64,000 bases of DNA from Isoptericola chiayiensis (GCF_013149805.1 NZ_JABEZT010000006.1:154489-218488); one strand, 5' to 3'; positions 32,174 to 41,590 are shown, counted from the stretch's first letter. Notes: a model not told the origin generated them from the sequence alone. Numbers and translations are program-made.

Positions 32174-33304
32174 GTGACCACCCCTGCCGTGCCGGTCCTT
32201 CCGCTGCGCCCCGAGCTCGCCGACGAGGTGCCCTACGGGGCGCCGCAGCTCGACGTGCCCGTGCTGCTCAACGTCAACGAGAACCCGTTCGCGCCCTCCG
32301 AGGAGGTCGTGGCCACGATCGCCGCGAGCGTCGCCGAGGCCGCCCGGGGGCTGAACCGGTACCCGGACCGCGACTTCCCGGGGCTGCGCCAGGACCTGGC
32401 CGACTTCCTCGCCGTCGAGTCCGGTGTCCGGCTCGACCCGTCCCAGGTCTGGGCGGCGAACGGGTCGAACGAGGTCATGCTGCACCTGCTGCAGGCGTTC
32501 GGCGGCCCCGGACGGACCGCCGTGTCGTTCGCGCCGACGTACTCGATGTACCCCGAGTACGCCCGGGACACGCACACGCGGTGGGTGACGGGGCGCCGCG
32601 CCGAGGACTTCACGATCGACCCCGCCGCGGCCGTGGCCCTGATCGAGGCGGAGCGGCCCTCGGTGGTCCTGCTCGCCAGCCCGAACAACCCGACCGGCAC
32701 GGCGCTGCCCCGCGAGACCCTCGAGGCCGTCCTGGACGCCGCGGCCCGGGTGCCCGCCGTCGTCGTCGTCGACGAGGCGTACGCCGAGTTCCGGCGGGAG
32801 GGCACGCCGTCGGCCCTGGACCTGCTGGCCGACCACCCGCACCTGGCGGTCACCCGGACCATGTCCAAGGCGTTCGCCGCCGCCGGGATGCGCCTGGGCT
32901 ACCTCGCGGCGTCGACCGCGCTGGTCGACGCGCTGCGCGTGGTCCGGCTTCCCTACCACCTGTCGGCCGTCACGCAGGCGGCCGCGCGGGCGGCGCTCGC
33001 CCACCGCGACTCGCTGCTCGCCCAGGTGGCGGACCTGCGTGCGCAGCGCGACGCGCTCGTGGCATGGTTGCGCACGCAGCGTGCGGGGGGCCGCGCGCTG
33101 CAGGTGGCCGAGACCGACGCCAACTTCGTGCTGTTCGGCACGTTCGACGACCGGCACGCGGTCTGGCAGGGGCTGCTGGACCGCGGCGTGCTCATCCGCG
33201 AGACCGGGCCGGAGGGCTGGCTGCGGGTCTCCGTCGGCACCCCGGCCGAGACCCGGGCGTTCCAGGACGCCCTGACCGACGTGATCGCCCAGGAGGAACT
33301 GTGA
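32174..33304 (+). CDS. hisC: Histidinol-phosphate aminotransferase HisC
   Basis: HisC converts imidazole acetol phosphate to histidinol phosphate using glutamate and PLP. The 376-residue fold-type I aminotransferase has the [10 protein letters not shown] substrate segment near residue 35, the SPNNPTGT segment, VVDEAYAEF, and the PLP lysine K232 in [10 protein letters not shown]. The stop overlaps the hisB ATG (GTGATG). Confidence 0.95.
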   Translation: MTTPAVPVLPLRPELADEVPYGAPQLDVPVLLNVNENPFAPSEEVVATIAASVAEAARGLNRYPDRDFPGLRQDLADFLAVESGVRLDPSQVWAANGSNEVMLHLLQAFGGPGRTAVSFAPTYSMYPEYARDTHTRWVTGRRAEDFTIDPAAAVALIEAERPSVVLLASPNNPTGTALPRETLEAVLDAAARVPAVVVVDEAYAEFRREGTPSALDLLADHPHLAVTRTMSKAFAAAGMRLGYLAASTALVDALRVVRLPYHLSAVTQAAARAALAHRDSLLAQVADLRAQRDALVAWLRTQRAGGRALQVAETDANFVLFGTFDDRHAVWQGLLDRGVLIRETGPEGWLRVSVGTPAETRAFQDALTDVIAQEEL

Positions 33305-33906
33305 TGGCAGGCCGCACCGCGCGGGTGGAGCGCGCCACGAGCGAGTCGACCGTCGTCGTCGAGCTGGACCTCGACGGCACCGGCCGCACCGACATCTCCA
33401 CGACCGTGCCGTTCTACGACCACATGCTCACGGCCCTCGGCAAGCACTCGTTGATCGACCTGACGGTCCAGGCGCACGGCGACACCGACATCGACGCCCA
33501 CCACACCGTCGAGGACACCGCGATCGTGCTCGGGGAGGCCCTGAAGCAGGCCCTGGGCGACAAGAAGGGCATCTCCCGGTTCGGCGACGCGCTCGTCCCG
33601 CTGGACGAGGCGCTGGCCCAGGCCGTCGTCGACGTCTCCGGGCGCCCGTACCTGGTGCACTCCGGAGAGCCCGCCGGCCAGGAGTACCACCTGATCGGCG
33701 GCCACTTCACCGGCTCGCTGACGCGGCACGTGCTCGAGTCGATCGCGCACCACGCCGGGATCTGCCTGCACGTGCGGGTCCTGGCCGGGCGCGATCCCCA
33801 CCACATCGTGGAGGCCCAGTTCAAGGCGCTCGCCCGCGCGCTGCGGGCCGCCGTCGCCCTCGACGAGCGTGTCGAGGGCATCCCGTCGACCAAGGGAGCG
33901 CTGTAG
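33304..33906 (+). CDS. hisB: Imidazoleglycerol-phosphate dehydratase HisB
   Basis: HisB dehydrates imidazole glycerol phosphate to imidazole acetol phosphate. The 200-residue monofunctional protein has the two metal-binding motifs [11 protein letters not shown] and [10 protein letters not shown], with the [14 protein letters not shown] segment before them. No fused phosphatase domain is present. The ATG overlaps the hisC stop by one base, with AGGAGG about 8 nt upstream; GTG at 33301 is an alternative. Confidence 0.96.
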   Translation: MAGRTARVERATSESTVVVELDLDGTGRTDISTTVPFYDHMLTALGKHSLIDLTVQAHGDTDIDAHHTVEDTAIVLGEALKQALGDKKGISRFGDALVPLDEALAQAVVDVSGRPYLVHSGEPAGQEYHLIGGHFTGSLTRHVLESIAHHAGICLHVRVLAGRDPHHIVEAQFKALARALRAAVALDERVEGIPSTKGAL

Positions 33907-33907
33907 G

Positions 33908-34450
33908 GTGCCCGACCAGTTCCACGACGGGTCGCAGCGACCCGACCTGCCCGACGTCCCGGACGACTTCGAGGTCCCCGACGACCTGTCCACCCTCGAC
34001 GGCGGCTCCGCCGAACCGGAGATCGCGGTGCTCATCACCCAGGTCGCCGACGCCGAGCCCCTGGCCGCGGCGTGCGCCCTGGCCGAGATCGAGGTCGACG
34101 CGGTACCCACCCCGGTCGGGGCGCTGGCCGTGCTGCGCGACCGCGGCGGCGAGGCGCCGCAGCACGCGGCGGCCACCGTGTCGGCGGTGGTCAAGGGGGT
34201 GCCGCTGATCCTGGTCACCCGCACCGGCGAGCAGCTGACCTGCCACCGGTACGTCGACGGGGCCGACGAGGGCCGGCTCCCGGCGGGCCTCGTCCTGGGT
34301 GGCGCCCCCGACGCCCTCGAGGACCTGCTGACCGGCCACCTGACGATCGACGACCTGCCGGGCGTGGTGCCGTCGGCCGGTATCGGACGGCTCAAGGCGG
34401 TGCGCATGCTCTCGTCCGTGTCCCGCAAGGCGCGCCGGAGGAAGCGATGA
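33908..34450 (+). CDS. Unknown protein encoded between hisB and hisH
   Basis: This 180-residue protein has an acidic, Asp/Pro-rich N terminus (about 1-40), a mixed alpha/beta core with hydrophobic strands ([16 protein letters not shown]), and a very basic C terminus (SRKARRRKR). No motif I know is visible. It starts at a GTG one base after the hisB stop and its own stop overlaps the hisH ATG (ATGA), so it is firmly within the histidine operon. Function should not be guessed beyond that; codon use matches its neighbours. Confidence 0.75.
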   Translation: MPDQFHDGSQRPDLPDVPDDFEVPDDLSTLDGGSAEPEIAVLITQVADAEPLAAACALAEIEVDAVPTPVGALAVLRDRGGEAPQHAAATVSAVVKGVPLILVTRTGEQLTCHRYVDGADEGRLPAGLVLGGAPDALEDLLTGHLTIDDLPGVVPSAGIGRLKAVRMLSSVSRKARRRKR

Positions 34451-35187
34451 GCGACGTCCCCGACCTCCTGCCCGACGGCGGCGCCGCGGCCGAGCTGAAC
34501 GCCCGGCCCGCCCCCACGCCCCGTGCGGCGGGTCGTCCGCGGGTGGTCGTGCTCGACTACGGGTTCGGCAACGTCCGCTCGGCGGTGCGCGCTCTCGAGC
34601 GCGTGGGCGCCGACGTCGAGCTCACCGCGGACCGGCACGCCGCGATCGAGTCCGACGGTCTCGTCGTGCCCGGTGTCGGCGCCTTCGCCGCCTGCATGGA
34701 GGGACTGAAGGCCGTCCGCGGCGACCAGGTCGTGGACCGCCGCCTCGCCGGTGGCCGGCCGGTGCTCGGCATCTGCGTCGGCATGCAGGTCATGTTCGAC
34801 GAGGGCGTGGAGCACGACGTGCGCGCCGACGGCCTGGGGGAGTGGCGCGGGATCGTCGACCGACTCCAGGCACCGGTCGTGCCCCACATGGGCTGGTCCG
34901 GCGTCGAGGCCGCCGAGGGGTCGGTCCTGTTCCGCGGCGTCGAGCACGAGCGCTTCTACTTCGTGCACTCCTACGCGGCGCAGTCCTTCACCCAGGGCCA
35001 CGACGCCGCCGCGGACCCCCGTTTCACCCCGCCGCGGGTGACCTGGTCGACCCACGGGCCCGAGGGCTCCGCCGCCCGGTTCGTCGCCGCGGTGGAGGAC
35101 GGCCCGCTGTCGGCCACGCAGTTCCACCCCGAGAAGTCCGGCGACGCCGGCGCCACCCTGCTCGAGAACTGGGTGCGGTCCCTCTGA
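34447..35187 (+). CDS. hisH: Imidazole glycerol phosphate synthase glutaminase subunit HisH
   Basis: HisH releases ammonia from glutamine for HisF. The class I amidotransferase has the nucleophile C110 in GICVGMQ, and the His/Glu pair in TQFHPEKSG near the C terminus. At 246 residues it is about 35 longer than usual because of a Pro/Ala-rich N-terminal tail before [10 protein letters not shown]. The long start is kept because the ATG overlaps the preceding stop; GTG near 34543 would give the short form. hisF is not found in the window. Confidence 0.93.
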   Translation: MSDVPDLLPDGGAAAELNARPAPTPRAAGRPRVVVLDYGFGNVRSAVRALERVGADVELTADRHAAIESDGLVVPGVGAFAACMEGLKAVRGDQVVDRRLAGGRPVLGICVGMQVMFDEGVEHDVRADGLGEWRGIVDRLQAPVVPHMGWSGVEAAEGSVLFRGVEHERFYFVHSYAAQSFTQGHDAAADPRFTPPRVTWSTHGPEGSAARFVAAVEDGPLSATQFHPEKSGDAGATLLENWVRSL

Positions 35188-35234
35188 GGACCGCCGCACC
35201 CGACGGCTCGACGACCACGACTGGAGACCCCCGC

Positions 35235-35966
35235 ATGACCGAACGCCTGGTGCTGCTTCCCGCCGTCGACGTCGCCGACGGCCAGGCCGTCCGCCTCGTC
35301 CAGGGCGAGGCCGGCTCGGAGACCTCCTACGGCGACCCGCTCGCCGCCGCGCTGGACTGGCAGTCCGGCGGGGCCGAGTGGATCCACCTGGTCGACCTGG
35401 ACGCGGCCTTCGGGCGCGGGTCGAACGCGGAGCTGCTCTCCCGGGTCGTGGCGCAGGTCGACGTGCAGGTCGAGCTGTCCGGCGGCATCCGGGACGACGC
35501 CTCCCTGGAGCGGGCGCTGGCCACCGGTGCCCGCCGCGTCAACATCGGGACCGCGGCGCTGGAGGACCCCGAGTGGACCGCGCGGGTCATCGCCGAGCAC
35601 GGCGACCAGGTCGCCGTCGGCCTCGACGTGCGCGGGACCACGCTGGCGGCCCGCGGCTGGACGCAGGAGGGCGGCGACCTGTGGGAGGTGCTCGCCCGGC
35701 TGGACGAGGCCGGGTGCGCCCGCTACGTGGTCACCGACGTCACGAAGGACGGCACGCTGCGCGGGCCCAACGTCGACCTGCTGCGCGAGGTCGCCTCGCG
35801 CACGCCGGCGAAGGTCGTCGCCTCCGGCGGCATCTCCTCGCTCGCCGACCTGGAGGTGCTGCGCACGCTGACCGGCGACGGCGTCGAGGGTGCCGTGGTC
35901 GGCAAGGCGCTCTACGCCGGGGCGTTCACGCTCCCCGAGGCGCTCGACGTGGCGGGCCGCGCATGA
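35235..35966 (+). CDS. priA: Bifunctional isomerase PriA (HisA/TrpF)
   Basis: PriA is the actinobacterial TIM-barrel enzyme that isomerises both ProFAR (histidine) and PRA (tryptophan). The 243-residue protein has the catalytic aspartates in LLPAVDV (D12) and in [14 protein letters not shown], with the phosphate-binding [10 protein letters not shown] and [11 protein letters not shown] loops. Dual activity is inferred from the taxon; HisA alone is the alternative. The ATG has GGAGA about 10 nt upstream. The stop overlaps the sseB-like ATG. Confidence 0.9.
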   Translation: MTERLVLLPAVDVADGQAVRLVQGEAGSETSYGDPLAAALDWQSGGAEWIHLVDLDAAFGRGSNAELLSRVVAQVDVQVELSGGIRDDASLERALATGARRVNIGTAALEDPEWTARVIAEHGDQVAVGLDVRGTTLAARGWTQEGGDLWEVLARLDEAGCARYVVTDVTKDGTLRGPNVDLLREVASRTPAKVVASGGISSLADLEVLRTLTGDGVEGAVVGKALYAGAFTLPEALDVAGRA

Positions 35967-36700
35967 GGTCCATCCAGCCGACCAGCCCGTTCGCCGGCGA
36001 CGACGGGTCCGCCGACGCCGAGCTCGTCCGTCTGCTCGAGGGTCTGCGCGCCGGGTCCACCCCGCTGCGGGACGTCGTCGCGCGGCTCGCCGACACCCGC
36101 GTGCTGGTGCCCGTGCTCGCCGAGGCCGAGGTGACCGGGACCACGGAGCACGACGGAGCCGCGCTCGAGGTCGACAAGGAGGCGTCGGCCGGTGTCGTCG
36201 CCCTCGAGTCCCCGGACGGCCGGCGGGCCCTGCCGGTGTTCACGTCGGTGGCCGCGATGCAGGCGTGGCGGTCGGACGCGCGCCCCGTGCCCGTCGAGGC
36301 GCGACGTGCCGCGCTGTCCGCCGTCGACGAGCAGTGGTCGTTGCTGGTCGTGGACCCGGCCGGGCCGATCACGGTCCAGGTGCCCCGCCCCGCCGTGTGG
36401 GCGCTGGCGCAAGGCGTCGAGTGGCGGCCCGCCCTCGTGCCGACGGCGGACGGCCTCGAGGTCGACGCCGAGGTGGCCCGCGCCGTCGGCGACGCCGCAG
36501 CGCCGGTGCAGCACGTGGTGCGCGCCCATGCCGAACCGGGGCGCAAGGCCGAGGTCGCCGTCGTGCTCGCGCTGGACCCGGGACTGGACCGTGCCGGGCT
36601 GGACGCGGTGCTCGGTCAGGTCAACGCGCGTCTCGCGGCGGCGCGGCCCATCGCCGACCGCGTGGACTCCCTCGAGCTGCGGATCGCCGCGGCGCGCTGA
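35963..36700 (+). CDS. SseB family protein
   Basis: The 245-residue protein has the SseB N-terminal type domain: [12 protein letters not shown], then a [17 protein letters not shown] segment in the middle. Proteins of this family are widespread in actinobacteria and of unknown function. It overlaps priA by 4 nt and sits where hisF is often found. The stop is 37 nt from that of a convergent gene, with only a weak 6-bp hairpin between them (36702-36721). Confidence 0.82.
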   Translation: MRSIQPTSPFAGDDGSADAELVRLLEGLRAGSTPLRDVVARLADTRVLVPVLAEAEVTGTTEHDGAALEVDKEASAGVVALESPDGRRALPVFTSVAAMQAWRSDARPVPVEARRAALSAVDEQWSLLVVDPAGPITVQVPRPAVWALAQGVEWRPALVPTADGLEVDAEVARAVGDAAAPVQHVVRAHAEPGRKAEVAVVLALDPGLDRAGLDAVLGQVNARLAAARPIADRVDSLELRIAAAR

Positions 36701-36737
36701 GGGGGCGCGCCGAGACGCCCCGCGGCACGTGCGGTCC

Positions 36738-37484
36738 TCAGCAGGGGTCGACCTCCGCGAAGGAGTCGTCGTCGGCCAGCAGCTCGTTGAGCGTCGACTG
36801 CGGCACGAGCAGGGAGCGGTCGTCGCCGGTCTTGGCGTAGACGACGCCGATGACCTCGCCGTCGGAGTCGAGGGCGGCCGAGCCGGACGACCCGGGCTCG
36901 ACGGCGGCGTCCGTGACGAGCACCTCCCCGAGGTTCTCGTGCAACGGGTCCGTCGTCGTCCCGATCACCCGGCCCACCGTCACGGTCAGCTCCCCGCCGG
37001 AGGGGTACCCGACGACGGTGACCTCCTCGCCCTGCTCGGGGTCGGCGCCGGACAGCGCCGCCGACGACGGCAGCGCGTCCCGGGTCCGCACGACGGCCAG
37101 GTCGGCCAGGGCGGCGGCGCCGGTGGTCGCGACGTCGATGTCGCGACCGTCGTAGGTGCTGACCTGGAGCGTCTCGGACTCGGCCACGACGTGGCGGTTG
37201 GTGATGAGCGTGTGGGAGTCCACCGCGAACCCCGACCCGGTCGACAGGTTCCCGCAGCCCACGTTGCGGATGCGCACCGCCATGCGCTGGACCGCGTCGA
37301 AGCCGTCGGGGGAGAGGCGCTCCTCGTCGTCGGCGGCCAGGGTCGGGGCGGCGATGCTCGGCACGATGTCGTCGGGGACGGCCGGCGGCATCGGCGGCAG
37401 CGCCGCGCAGGCGGCCAGGGACGCGGCGAGCGCCGTCACGGCGCCGACGCCGGCGCCGCGGTTCCTCCGGGACCGGCGGGTCAC
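36738..37484 (-). CDS. Trypsin-like serine protease, predicted lipoprotein
   Basis: The 248-residue protein has a basic N terminus, a hydrophobic stretch ending in the lipobox LAAC, then a trypsin-fold protease domain with the triad H98 (in TNRHVV), D128 (in ADLAVVR) and S200 (in GSSGS). No PDZ domain follows. It is probably anchored outside the membrane and active in envelope quality control or signalling. The GTG start overlaps the stop of the coiled-coil gene (GTGA), giving a coupled minus-strand operon with it. Confidence 0.87.
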   Translation of the reverse strand: MTRRSRRNRGAGVGAVTALAASLAACAALPPMPPAVPDDIVPSIAAPTLAADDEERLSPDGFDAVQRMAVRIRNVGCGNLSTGSGFAVDSHTLITNRHVVAESETLQVSTYDGRDIDVATTGAAALADLAVVRTRDALPSSAALSGADPEQGEEVTVVGYPSGGELTVTVGRVIGTTTDPLHENLGEVLVTDAAVEPGSSGSAALDSDGEVIGVVYAKTGDDRSLLVPQSTLNELLADDDSFAEVDPC

Positions 37485-38074
37485 TGGGCGAGCTCCGACT
37501 GGAGCTGTTCGTTGGCCTCGTTGGCCTCGTCGCACAGGCCCTCGACGTCGGCGGCGAAGCGTTCGAGGTCGGCCTGGTCGTAGGCCTCGCGGTTGTTGAG
37601 GTAGCCGATGAGCTGGGACTGCGCCGCGGTGCACTGCCCCAGCGCGGTGGCCACGACGCCGGCGGCCTCGCTGACCCGACGCTGGTAGTCGAGGTACTGC
37701 CGGCTCGCGACGTTCTCGTCGCCGAGCTGTGCCTTCTCGTCGGCGAGCTCGGTGATCCGTGCGGTGGCGGTGTCGAGCTGTTCGGTGGTCGCGTCGAGCT
37801 CGGCCCGTGTCGCCTCGAGCTCGCCGCGGAGCGTGGCGACCTGCTCGGCGTACCCCTGCGCCTCGGTCTCCCAGTCGGCGGCGTGCTGCTGCCAGGCGCT
37901 CGTGGTCTGCCAGAGGTAGCCGCCCGTGGCGAGCGCGCCGATCAGCAGGACGGCCAGGACGACGGCGGTGATCCGGGCCGCACGCCCGCGGGCGGGGGGT
38001 GCGGTGGTCGTCCCGTCCGCCGGGGGGACGGCCGACGTCGTCGTCGGCTCCCACGGGCTGCCCGGTGCCGTCAT
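37481..38074 (-). CDS. Single-pass membrane protein with coiled coil, unknown function
   Basis: The 197-residue protein has a Pro/Thr-rich cytoplasmic N terminus, one membrane segment near 35-55, then about 60 residues of heptad-like sequence rich in Glu, Ala and Thr (about 70-130), and a C-terminal helical region with two cysteines (in LGQCTAA and GLCDEAN) that may form a disulphide outside the cell. I recognise no family. It is one nucleotide downstream of the DUF1844 gene and overlaps the protease gene, so all three are likely co-translated. Confidence 0.78.
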   Translation of the reverse strand: MTAPGSPWEPTTTSAVPPADGTTTAPPARGRAARITAVVLAVLLIGALATGGYLWQTTSAWQQHAADWETEAQGYAEQVATLRGELEATRAELDATTEQLDTATARITELADEKAQLGDENVASRQYLDYQRRVSEAAGVVATALGQCTAAQSQLIGYLNNREAYDQADLERFAADVEGLCDEANEANEQLQSELAQ

Positions 38075-38075
38075 G

Positions 38076-38432
38076 TCAGACGACGGACCCGGTGTACTTC
38101 TCGCCGGGGCCCTCGCCCGGCGCGTCGGGCACCACGGACTTCTCGCGGAAGGCGAGCTGGAGCGAGCGCAGCCCGTCCCGCAGCGACCGCGCGTGCTGGT
38201 TGCCGATGTCGGGCGCGGACGCCGTGACGAGGGCGGCCAGAGCGGTGATGAGCTTGCGGGCCTCGTCGAGGTCGAGCTGGTCGTCGGCGTGGGGGTCGTC
38301 GGAGAGCCCGCACTTGACGGCGGCGGCGCTCATGAGGTGGACGGAGGCGGTGGTGATGACCTCGACGGCGGCCACGTCGGCGATGTCGCGGGTGGCCGAC
38401 GCGACGTCGCCCGGTTCGGTGGAGGAGCTCAT
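38076..38432 (-). CDS. DUF1844 family protein
   Basis: The 118-residue protein carries the conserved DUF1844 features: DIADVAAVEVITTASVHLMS, then LDEARKLITALAALVTA, ending in PDAPGEGPGEKYTG. In actinobacteria this family is typically found near infC, as here. Its role is unknown. It heads a minus-strand operon with the coiled-coil protein and the lipoprotein protease. Upstream lies the katA terminator, so it has its own promoter, not clearly visible. Confidence 0.85.
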   Translation of the reverse strand: MSSSTEPGDVASATRDIADVAAVEVITTASVHLMSAAAVKCGLSDDPHADDQLDLDEARKLITALAALVTASAPDIGNQHARSLRDGLRSLQLAFREKSVVPDAPGEGPGEKYTGSVV

Positions 38433-38471
38433 GGGTCCATCTTGGCACCTTCGACCCGCCGTCGTGGACGA

Positions 38472-38510
38472 CCGGAGGCCGGGGCCGCGTGCTGCGGCCC
38501 CGGCCTCCGG
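38472..38510 (-). terminator. Strong terminator after katA
   Basis: A 17-bp perfect stem (38472-38488 with 38494-38510) with a 5-nt loop lies about 70 nt past the katA stop. No T tract. It separates fur-katA from the DUF1844 operon. Confidence 0.8.
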
Positions 38511-38579
38511 CGTGGGGGGTTCGCACCGGCGGGGCCGGTGCCGCGGGACGTCGCGTCGACGCCCGTCAGTCCGGGCGGG

Positions 38580-40028
38580 TCAGGAGGCGACCTCCGAGCG
38601 CAGCTTCGCGCCGAGCTCGGCGTCGACGCTCGTCCAGTACCAGAAGAACCGCTCGCGGATCTCGTCGATCGTGATCGACTTGCCCTGGCCGGTCAGCGTC
38701 TCCAGGAAGCGCGCCTTGGCGGCGTCGTCGAACACCTCGCGGTACAGGGTGCCGGCCTGCCCGAAGTCGTCGTCCTCCGAGTGCAGGGTGTACGCCGAGC
38801 GCATGAGCTCGCCGTCGGCCTCCCAGCTGCCCTCGGCGGTGCGCGTCGGGTCGGCGGACGGGCCACCGAACGAGTTCGGCGTGTAGACGGGGTGCTCCGC
38901 GCCGTTGAAGTGGTACTGCATCGGGCCCTGGTGCATGTAGGTGCTCACCGGCGCGGCGTGCGGCTGGTTGACGGGGAGCTGGTTGAAGTTCGCGCCGATG
39001 CGGTGACGGTGCGCGTCGTTGTAGGAGAACACCCGCGCCATGAGCATCTTGTCCGGCGAGATGTCGGTGCCCGGCACCTGGTTGCCCGGCGAGAACGCGG
39101 CCTGCTCGATCTCGGCGAAGAAGTTCTGCGGGTTCCGGTTCAGGGTGAAGGTGCCGACCTTGATCAGCGGGTAGTCCGCGTGCGGCCACACCTTGGTCAT
39201 GTCGAACGGGTTGAACCGGTAGGTCTTGGCGTCCTCGTACGGCATGATCTGGACCTTGACGTCCCAGGAGGGGTGCTCGCCGCGCTGGATCGCCTCGAAC
39301 AGGTCGCGACGGTAGTAGTCGGCGTCCTCGCCGGCGATGCGCTCGGCGTCCTCGTTGCTCATGTTCTCGACGCCCTGCTTCGAGATGAAGTGGTACTGCA
39401 CCCAGAAGCGCTCGCCGGCGGCGTTGATCCACTGGTAGGTGTGCGAGCCGTAGCCGTTGAGGTGGCGCCACGACTTCGACAGCCCGCGGTCGCCCATCAG
39501 GTAGGTGACCTGGTGCGCGGACTCCGGCGACAGCGTCCAGAAGTCCCACTGCATGTCGGCGTCGCGCAGGCCGGAGGCGCCGAGGCGCTTCTGGGAGTGG
39601 ATGAAGTCGGGGAACTTCATCGCGTCGCGCAGGAAGAACACCGGGGTGTTGTTGCCGACGACGTCGAGGTTGCCCTCGGTCGTGTAGAAGCGCAGCGCGA
39701 ACCCGCGCACGTCGCGCCAGGTGTCGGGGGAACCCTGCTCGCCGGCCACGGAGGAGAACCGCAGCAGGGTCTCGGACGTCGCGCCCGGCTGGAACACGGC
39801 GGCGCTGGTGTACGCCGAGACGTCCTCGGTGACCTCGAACTCGCCGAACGCGCCACCGCCCTTGGCGTGCGGGTTGCGCTCGGGCACGCGCTCGCGGTTG
39901 AACGACGCGAGCTTCTCGACCAGGTAGCGGTCGTGCAGGACGGTGGGGCCGTCGGCACCGACCGTCAGGGAGTACTGGTCGCTCGCCACCGGCGAACCGG
40001 TCTGCGTCGTCGTGAACGGGGTCGTCAT
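38580..40028 (-). CDS. katA: Monofunctional haem catalase KatA
   Basis: The 482-residue clade 3-type small-subunit catalase decomposes hydrogen peroxide. The distal His is in [11 protein letters not shown], the Asn is in VVGNNTPVF, and the proximal haem Tyr is in [14 protein letters not shown]. Length is normal. GAAAGGA lies 8-14 nt before the ATG. It is 25 nt downstream of the fur gene, an arrangement like the furA-katG pair of mycobacteria and furA-catalase pairs of streptomycetes, so peroxide and iron control is likely. Confidence 0.95.
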   Translation of the reverse strand: MTTPFTTTQTGSPVASDQYSLTVGADGPTVLHDRYLVEKLASFNRERVPERNPHAKGGGAFGEFEVTEDVSAYTSAAVFQPGATSETLLRFSSVAGEQGSPDTWRDVRGFALRFYTTEGNLDVVGNNTPVFFLRDAMKFPDFIHSQKRLGASGLRDADMQWDFWTLSPESAHQVTYLMGDRGLSKSWRHLNGYGSHTYQWINAAGERFWVQYHFISKQGVENMSNEDAERIAGEDADYYRRDLFEAIQRGEHPSWDVKVQIMPYEDAKTYRFNPFDMTKVWPHADYPLIKVGTFTLNRNPQNFFAEIEQAAFSPGNQVPGTDISPDKMLMARVFSYNDAHRHRIGANFNQLPVNQPHAAPVSTYMHQGPMQYHFNGAEHPVYTPNSFGGPSADPTRTAEGSWEADGELMRSAYTLHSEDDDFGQAGTLYREVFDDAAKARFLETLTGQGKSITIDEIRERFFWYWTSVDAELGAKLRSEVAS

Positions 40029-40053
40029 GGAGACGTCCTTTCTCGGGGGGTTT

Positions 40054-40488
40054 TCAGCGGGCCGGGGTGCATCGGGGGCACAGGCCCCAGAAGGTCACCT
40101 CGGCGAGGTCGACGGAGAAGCCGTGGGTGTCGCCGGGCACGAGGCAGGGGGCGTGCCCGACGGTGCAGTCGATGTCGGTGACGGCCCCGCACTCGCGGCA
40201 CACGACGTGGTGGTGGTTGTCGCCCACCCGTCGTTCGAACCGGGCCGGGTGGCCGGCGGGTTCCATGCGGCGCAGCAGGCCCGCGCCCGTCAGGGTGTGC
40301 AGGGTGTCGTACACCGCCTGGACGGACGCGCCGCCGAGGTCGGACCGCACGGCCCGCACGACGTCGTCGGCCGTGGAGTGCTGGTGGGCGCCGAGGGCGC
40401 GCAGCACGGCCAGGCGGACCCCGGTGGCGCGCAGGCCGGCGTCGCGCAGGAGCTGCACGTCGTCGGGGGCGAGGGGGGTGGTGGACAT
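40054..40488 (-). CDS. Fur family metalloregulator (FurA/PerR type)
   Basis: The 144-residue protein has a winged helix (about 1-80, with [10 protein letters not shown] as recognition helix) and a dimerisation domain holding [12 protein letters not shown] and a C-terminal CPRC, which give the structural zinc site. Being directly upstream of katA on the same strand, it probably represses itself and katA and is relieved by peroxide or metal. The ATG has TAGGCT 6 nt upstream, consistent with a leaderless mRNA. Confidence 0.88.
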   Translation of the reverse strand: MSTTPLAPDDVQLLRDAGLRATGVRLAVLRALGAHQHSTADDVVRAVRSDLGGASVQAVYDTLHTLTGAGLLRRMEPAGHPARFERRVGDNHHHVVCRECGAVTDIDCTVGHAPCLVPGDTHGFSVDLAEVTFWGLCPRCTPAR

Positions 40489-40494
40489 GAGCCC

Positions 40495-40530
40495 AGCCTA
40501 GGACGTTTTCTGGAACGATTACAGTCTGGG
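40495..40530 (-). promoter_or_regulatory. fur-katA promoter with candidate Fur operator
   Basis: Reading the minus strand, an AT-rich tract containing ATCGTTCCAGAAAACG lies immediately before the -10 hexamer TAGGCT (40500-40495), which is 6 nt from the fur ATG. The TTCCAGAAAA core resembles, from memory, the AT-rich FurA operator of mycobacteria. It sits between -35 and -10, where a repressor would block polymerase. Confidence 0.45.
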
Positions 40531-40603
40531 GCTCCCCGGCGGTCGTGACGGACGCGACACCGCGGCATCGGCCCGGGCCGGCCGGGGGCGGGTGCCTCCG
40601 TGC
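40531..40603 (+). other. Short spacer before the infC promoter
   Basis: These bases lie between the fur promoter and the infC -10 box, inside a 379-nt stretch without a protein gene (40489-40867). I see GC-rich sequence and no gene. Confidence 0.4.
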
Positions 40604-40609
40604 TACTGT
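40604..40609 (+). promoter_or_regulatory. Candidate infC operon -10 element
   Basis: TACTGT lies about 260 nt before infC and just upstream of the structured leader. No clear -35. Confidence 0.45.
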
Positions 40610-40616
40610 AGTGCGC

Positions 40617-40867
40617 GGACCGACCCGGCCGTGCGACGGCCGGGTGCTTCAAGTGGAGGACATCCCACCCGAGCGCCGACAGGCATCTGCTCCCCGAGCA
40701 GCGTGGCCGACAGGGGCCGGGTCCGGTCGGACGGCGTTCGTCGTCCTGCCCTGGTCCGTCGACCCGCGTGTCGACGGTACCGGACGTGATGGCCCCCACC
40801 TGTCGCCCAGGTCGGGGGCCTTTCCCGTTCCTGGCGGTCGTTCACGACGAGTCTGAGGAGCACCACC
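40617..40867 (+). promoter_or_regulatory. Structured infC-rpmI-rplT leader
   Basis: The leader of about 250 nt begins with a perfect 10-bp hairpin (40623-40632 with 40636-40645, 3-nt loop) and ends with a terminator-like hairpin (40791-40820) about 30 nt before the Shine-Dalgarno sequence. This layout fits attenuation control of the IF3-L35-L20 operon, known in Gram-positive bacteria through L20 binding. Whether L20 or another signal acts here is not shown by the sequence. Confidence 0.6.
40791..40823 (+). terminator. Attenuator hairpin before infC
   Basis: A GGCCCCC-ACCTG arm (40791-40802) pairs with CAGGT-C-GGGGGCC (40808-40820), with one bulged base, and is followed by TTT (40821-40823). 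It lies between the operon promoter and infC, so it would terminate the leader transcript conditionally. Confidence 0.65.
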
Positions 40868-41590
40868 ATCAGCGAGCCTCGCATCAACGACCGGATCCGC
40901 GTCCCCGAGGTCCGGCTCATCGGCCCGGGCGGGGAACAGGTCGGCGTGGTCGCCACGGGAGTCGCCCTGAAGCTGGCCCAGGACGCCGACCTCGACCTGG
41001 TCGAGGTCGCCCCGGACGCCCGTCCGCCCGTCGCCAAGCTCATGGACTTCGGCAAGTTCAAGTACGAGTCGGACATGAAGGCGCGCGAGGCGCGGCGCAA
41101 GCAGGCCAACACCCTGCTCAAGGAGATCCGCTTCCGCCTCAAGATCGACCCGCACGACTACGCCACCAAGAAGGGGCACGTCGAGCGCTTCCTCTCGGCC
41201 GGCGACAAGGTCAAGGTCATGATCATGTTCCGCGGCCGTGAGCAGTCCCGTCCCGAGATGGGTGTGCGGCTGCTGCAGCGCCTCGCGGACGACGTCGCCG
41301 AGCTCGGCTTCGTCGAGTCGATGCCGAAGCAGGACGGTCGCAACATGACGATGGTCCTGGGCCCGGTCAAGAAGAAGGCCGAGGCCAAGAGCGAGCAGCG
41401 CAAGCGCTCCGCCGAGGTCAACGCCCAGCGCAAGACCAAGTCCGAGGTCAAGGCCGAGGCGCGCGCCCGCGCCGCCCAGGACGGCGACGGCGAGCAGCCG
41501 GAGCCCGCCACGGAGCCGGCCGCGGAGCCGGCGACGAGCTCCGCCGCGCCGAAGCCCGGCGGACCGAAGCCGGGACCGGCGTCCCGCTGA
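40868..41590 (+). CDS. infC: Translation initiation factor IF-3 with AUC start codon
   Basis: IF-3 binds the 30S subunit and discriminates against non-standard start codons. The family-typical N terminus ([17 protein letters not shown]) begins with ATC at 40868. GAGGAG at 40855-40860 sits 7 nt before it and no ATG, GTG or TTG fits. Rare AUU/AUC starts of infC are known to give autoregulation. The N domain (about 1-75), linker and C domain (about 85-170, with the [11 protein letters not shown] segment) are normal. A Lys/Ala/Pro-rich tail makes it 240 residues, against about 180 usual. GTG at 40946 would truncate the N domain. Confidence 0.93.
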   Translation: MSEPRINDRIRVPEVRLIGPGGEQVGVVATGVALKLAQDADLDLVEVAPDARPPVAKLMDFGKFKYESDMKAREARRKQANTLLKEIRFRLKIDPHDYATKKGHVERFLSAGDKVKVMIMFRGREQSRPEMGVRLLQRLADDVAELGFVESMPKQDGRNMTMVLGPVKKKAEAKSEQRKRSAEVNAQRKTKSEVKAEARARAAQDGDGEQPEPATEPAAEPATSSAAPKPGGPKPGPASR

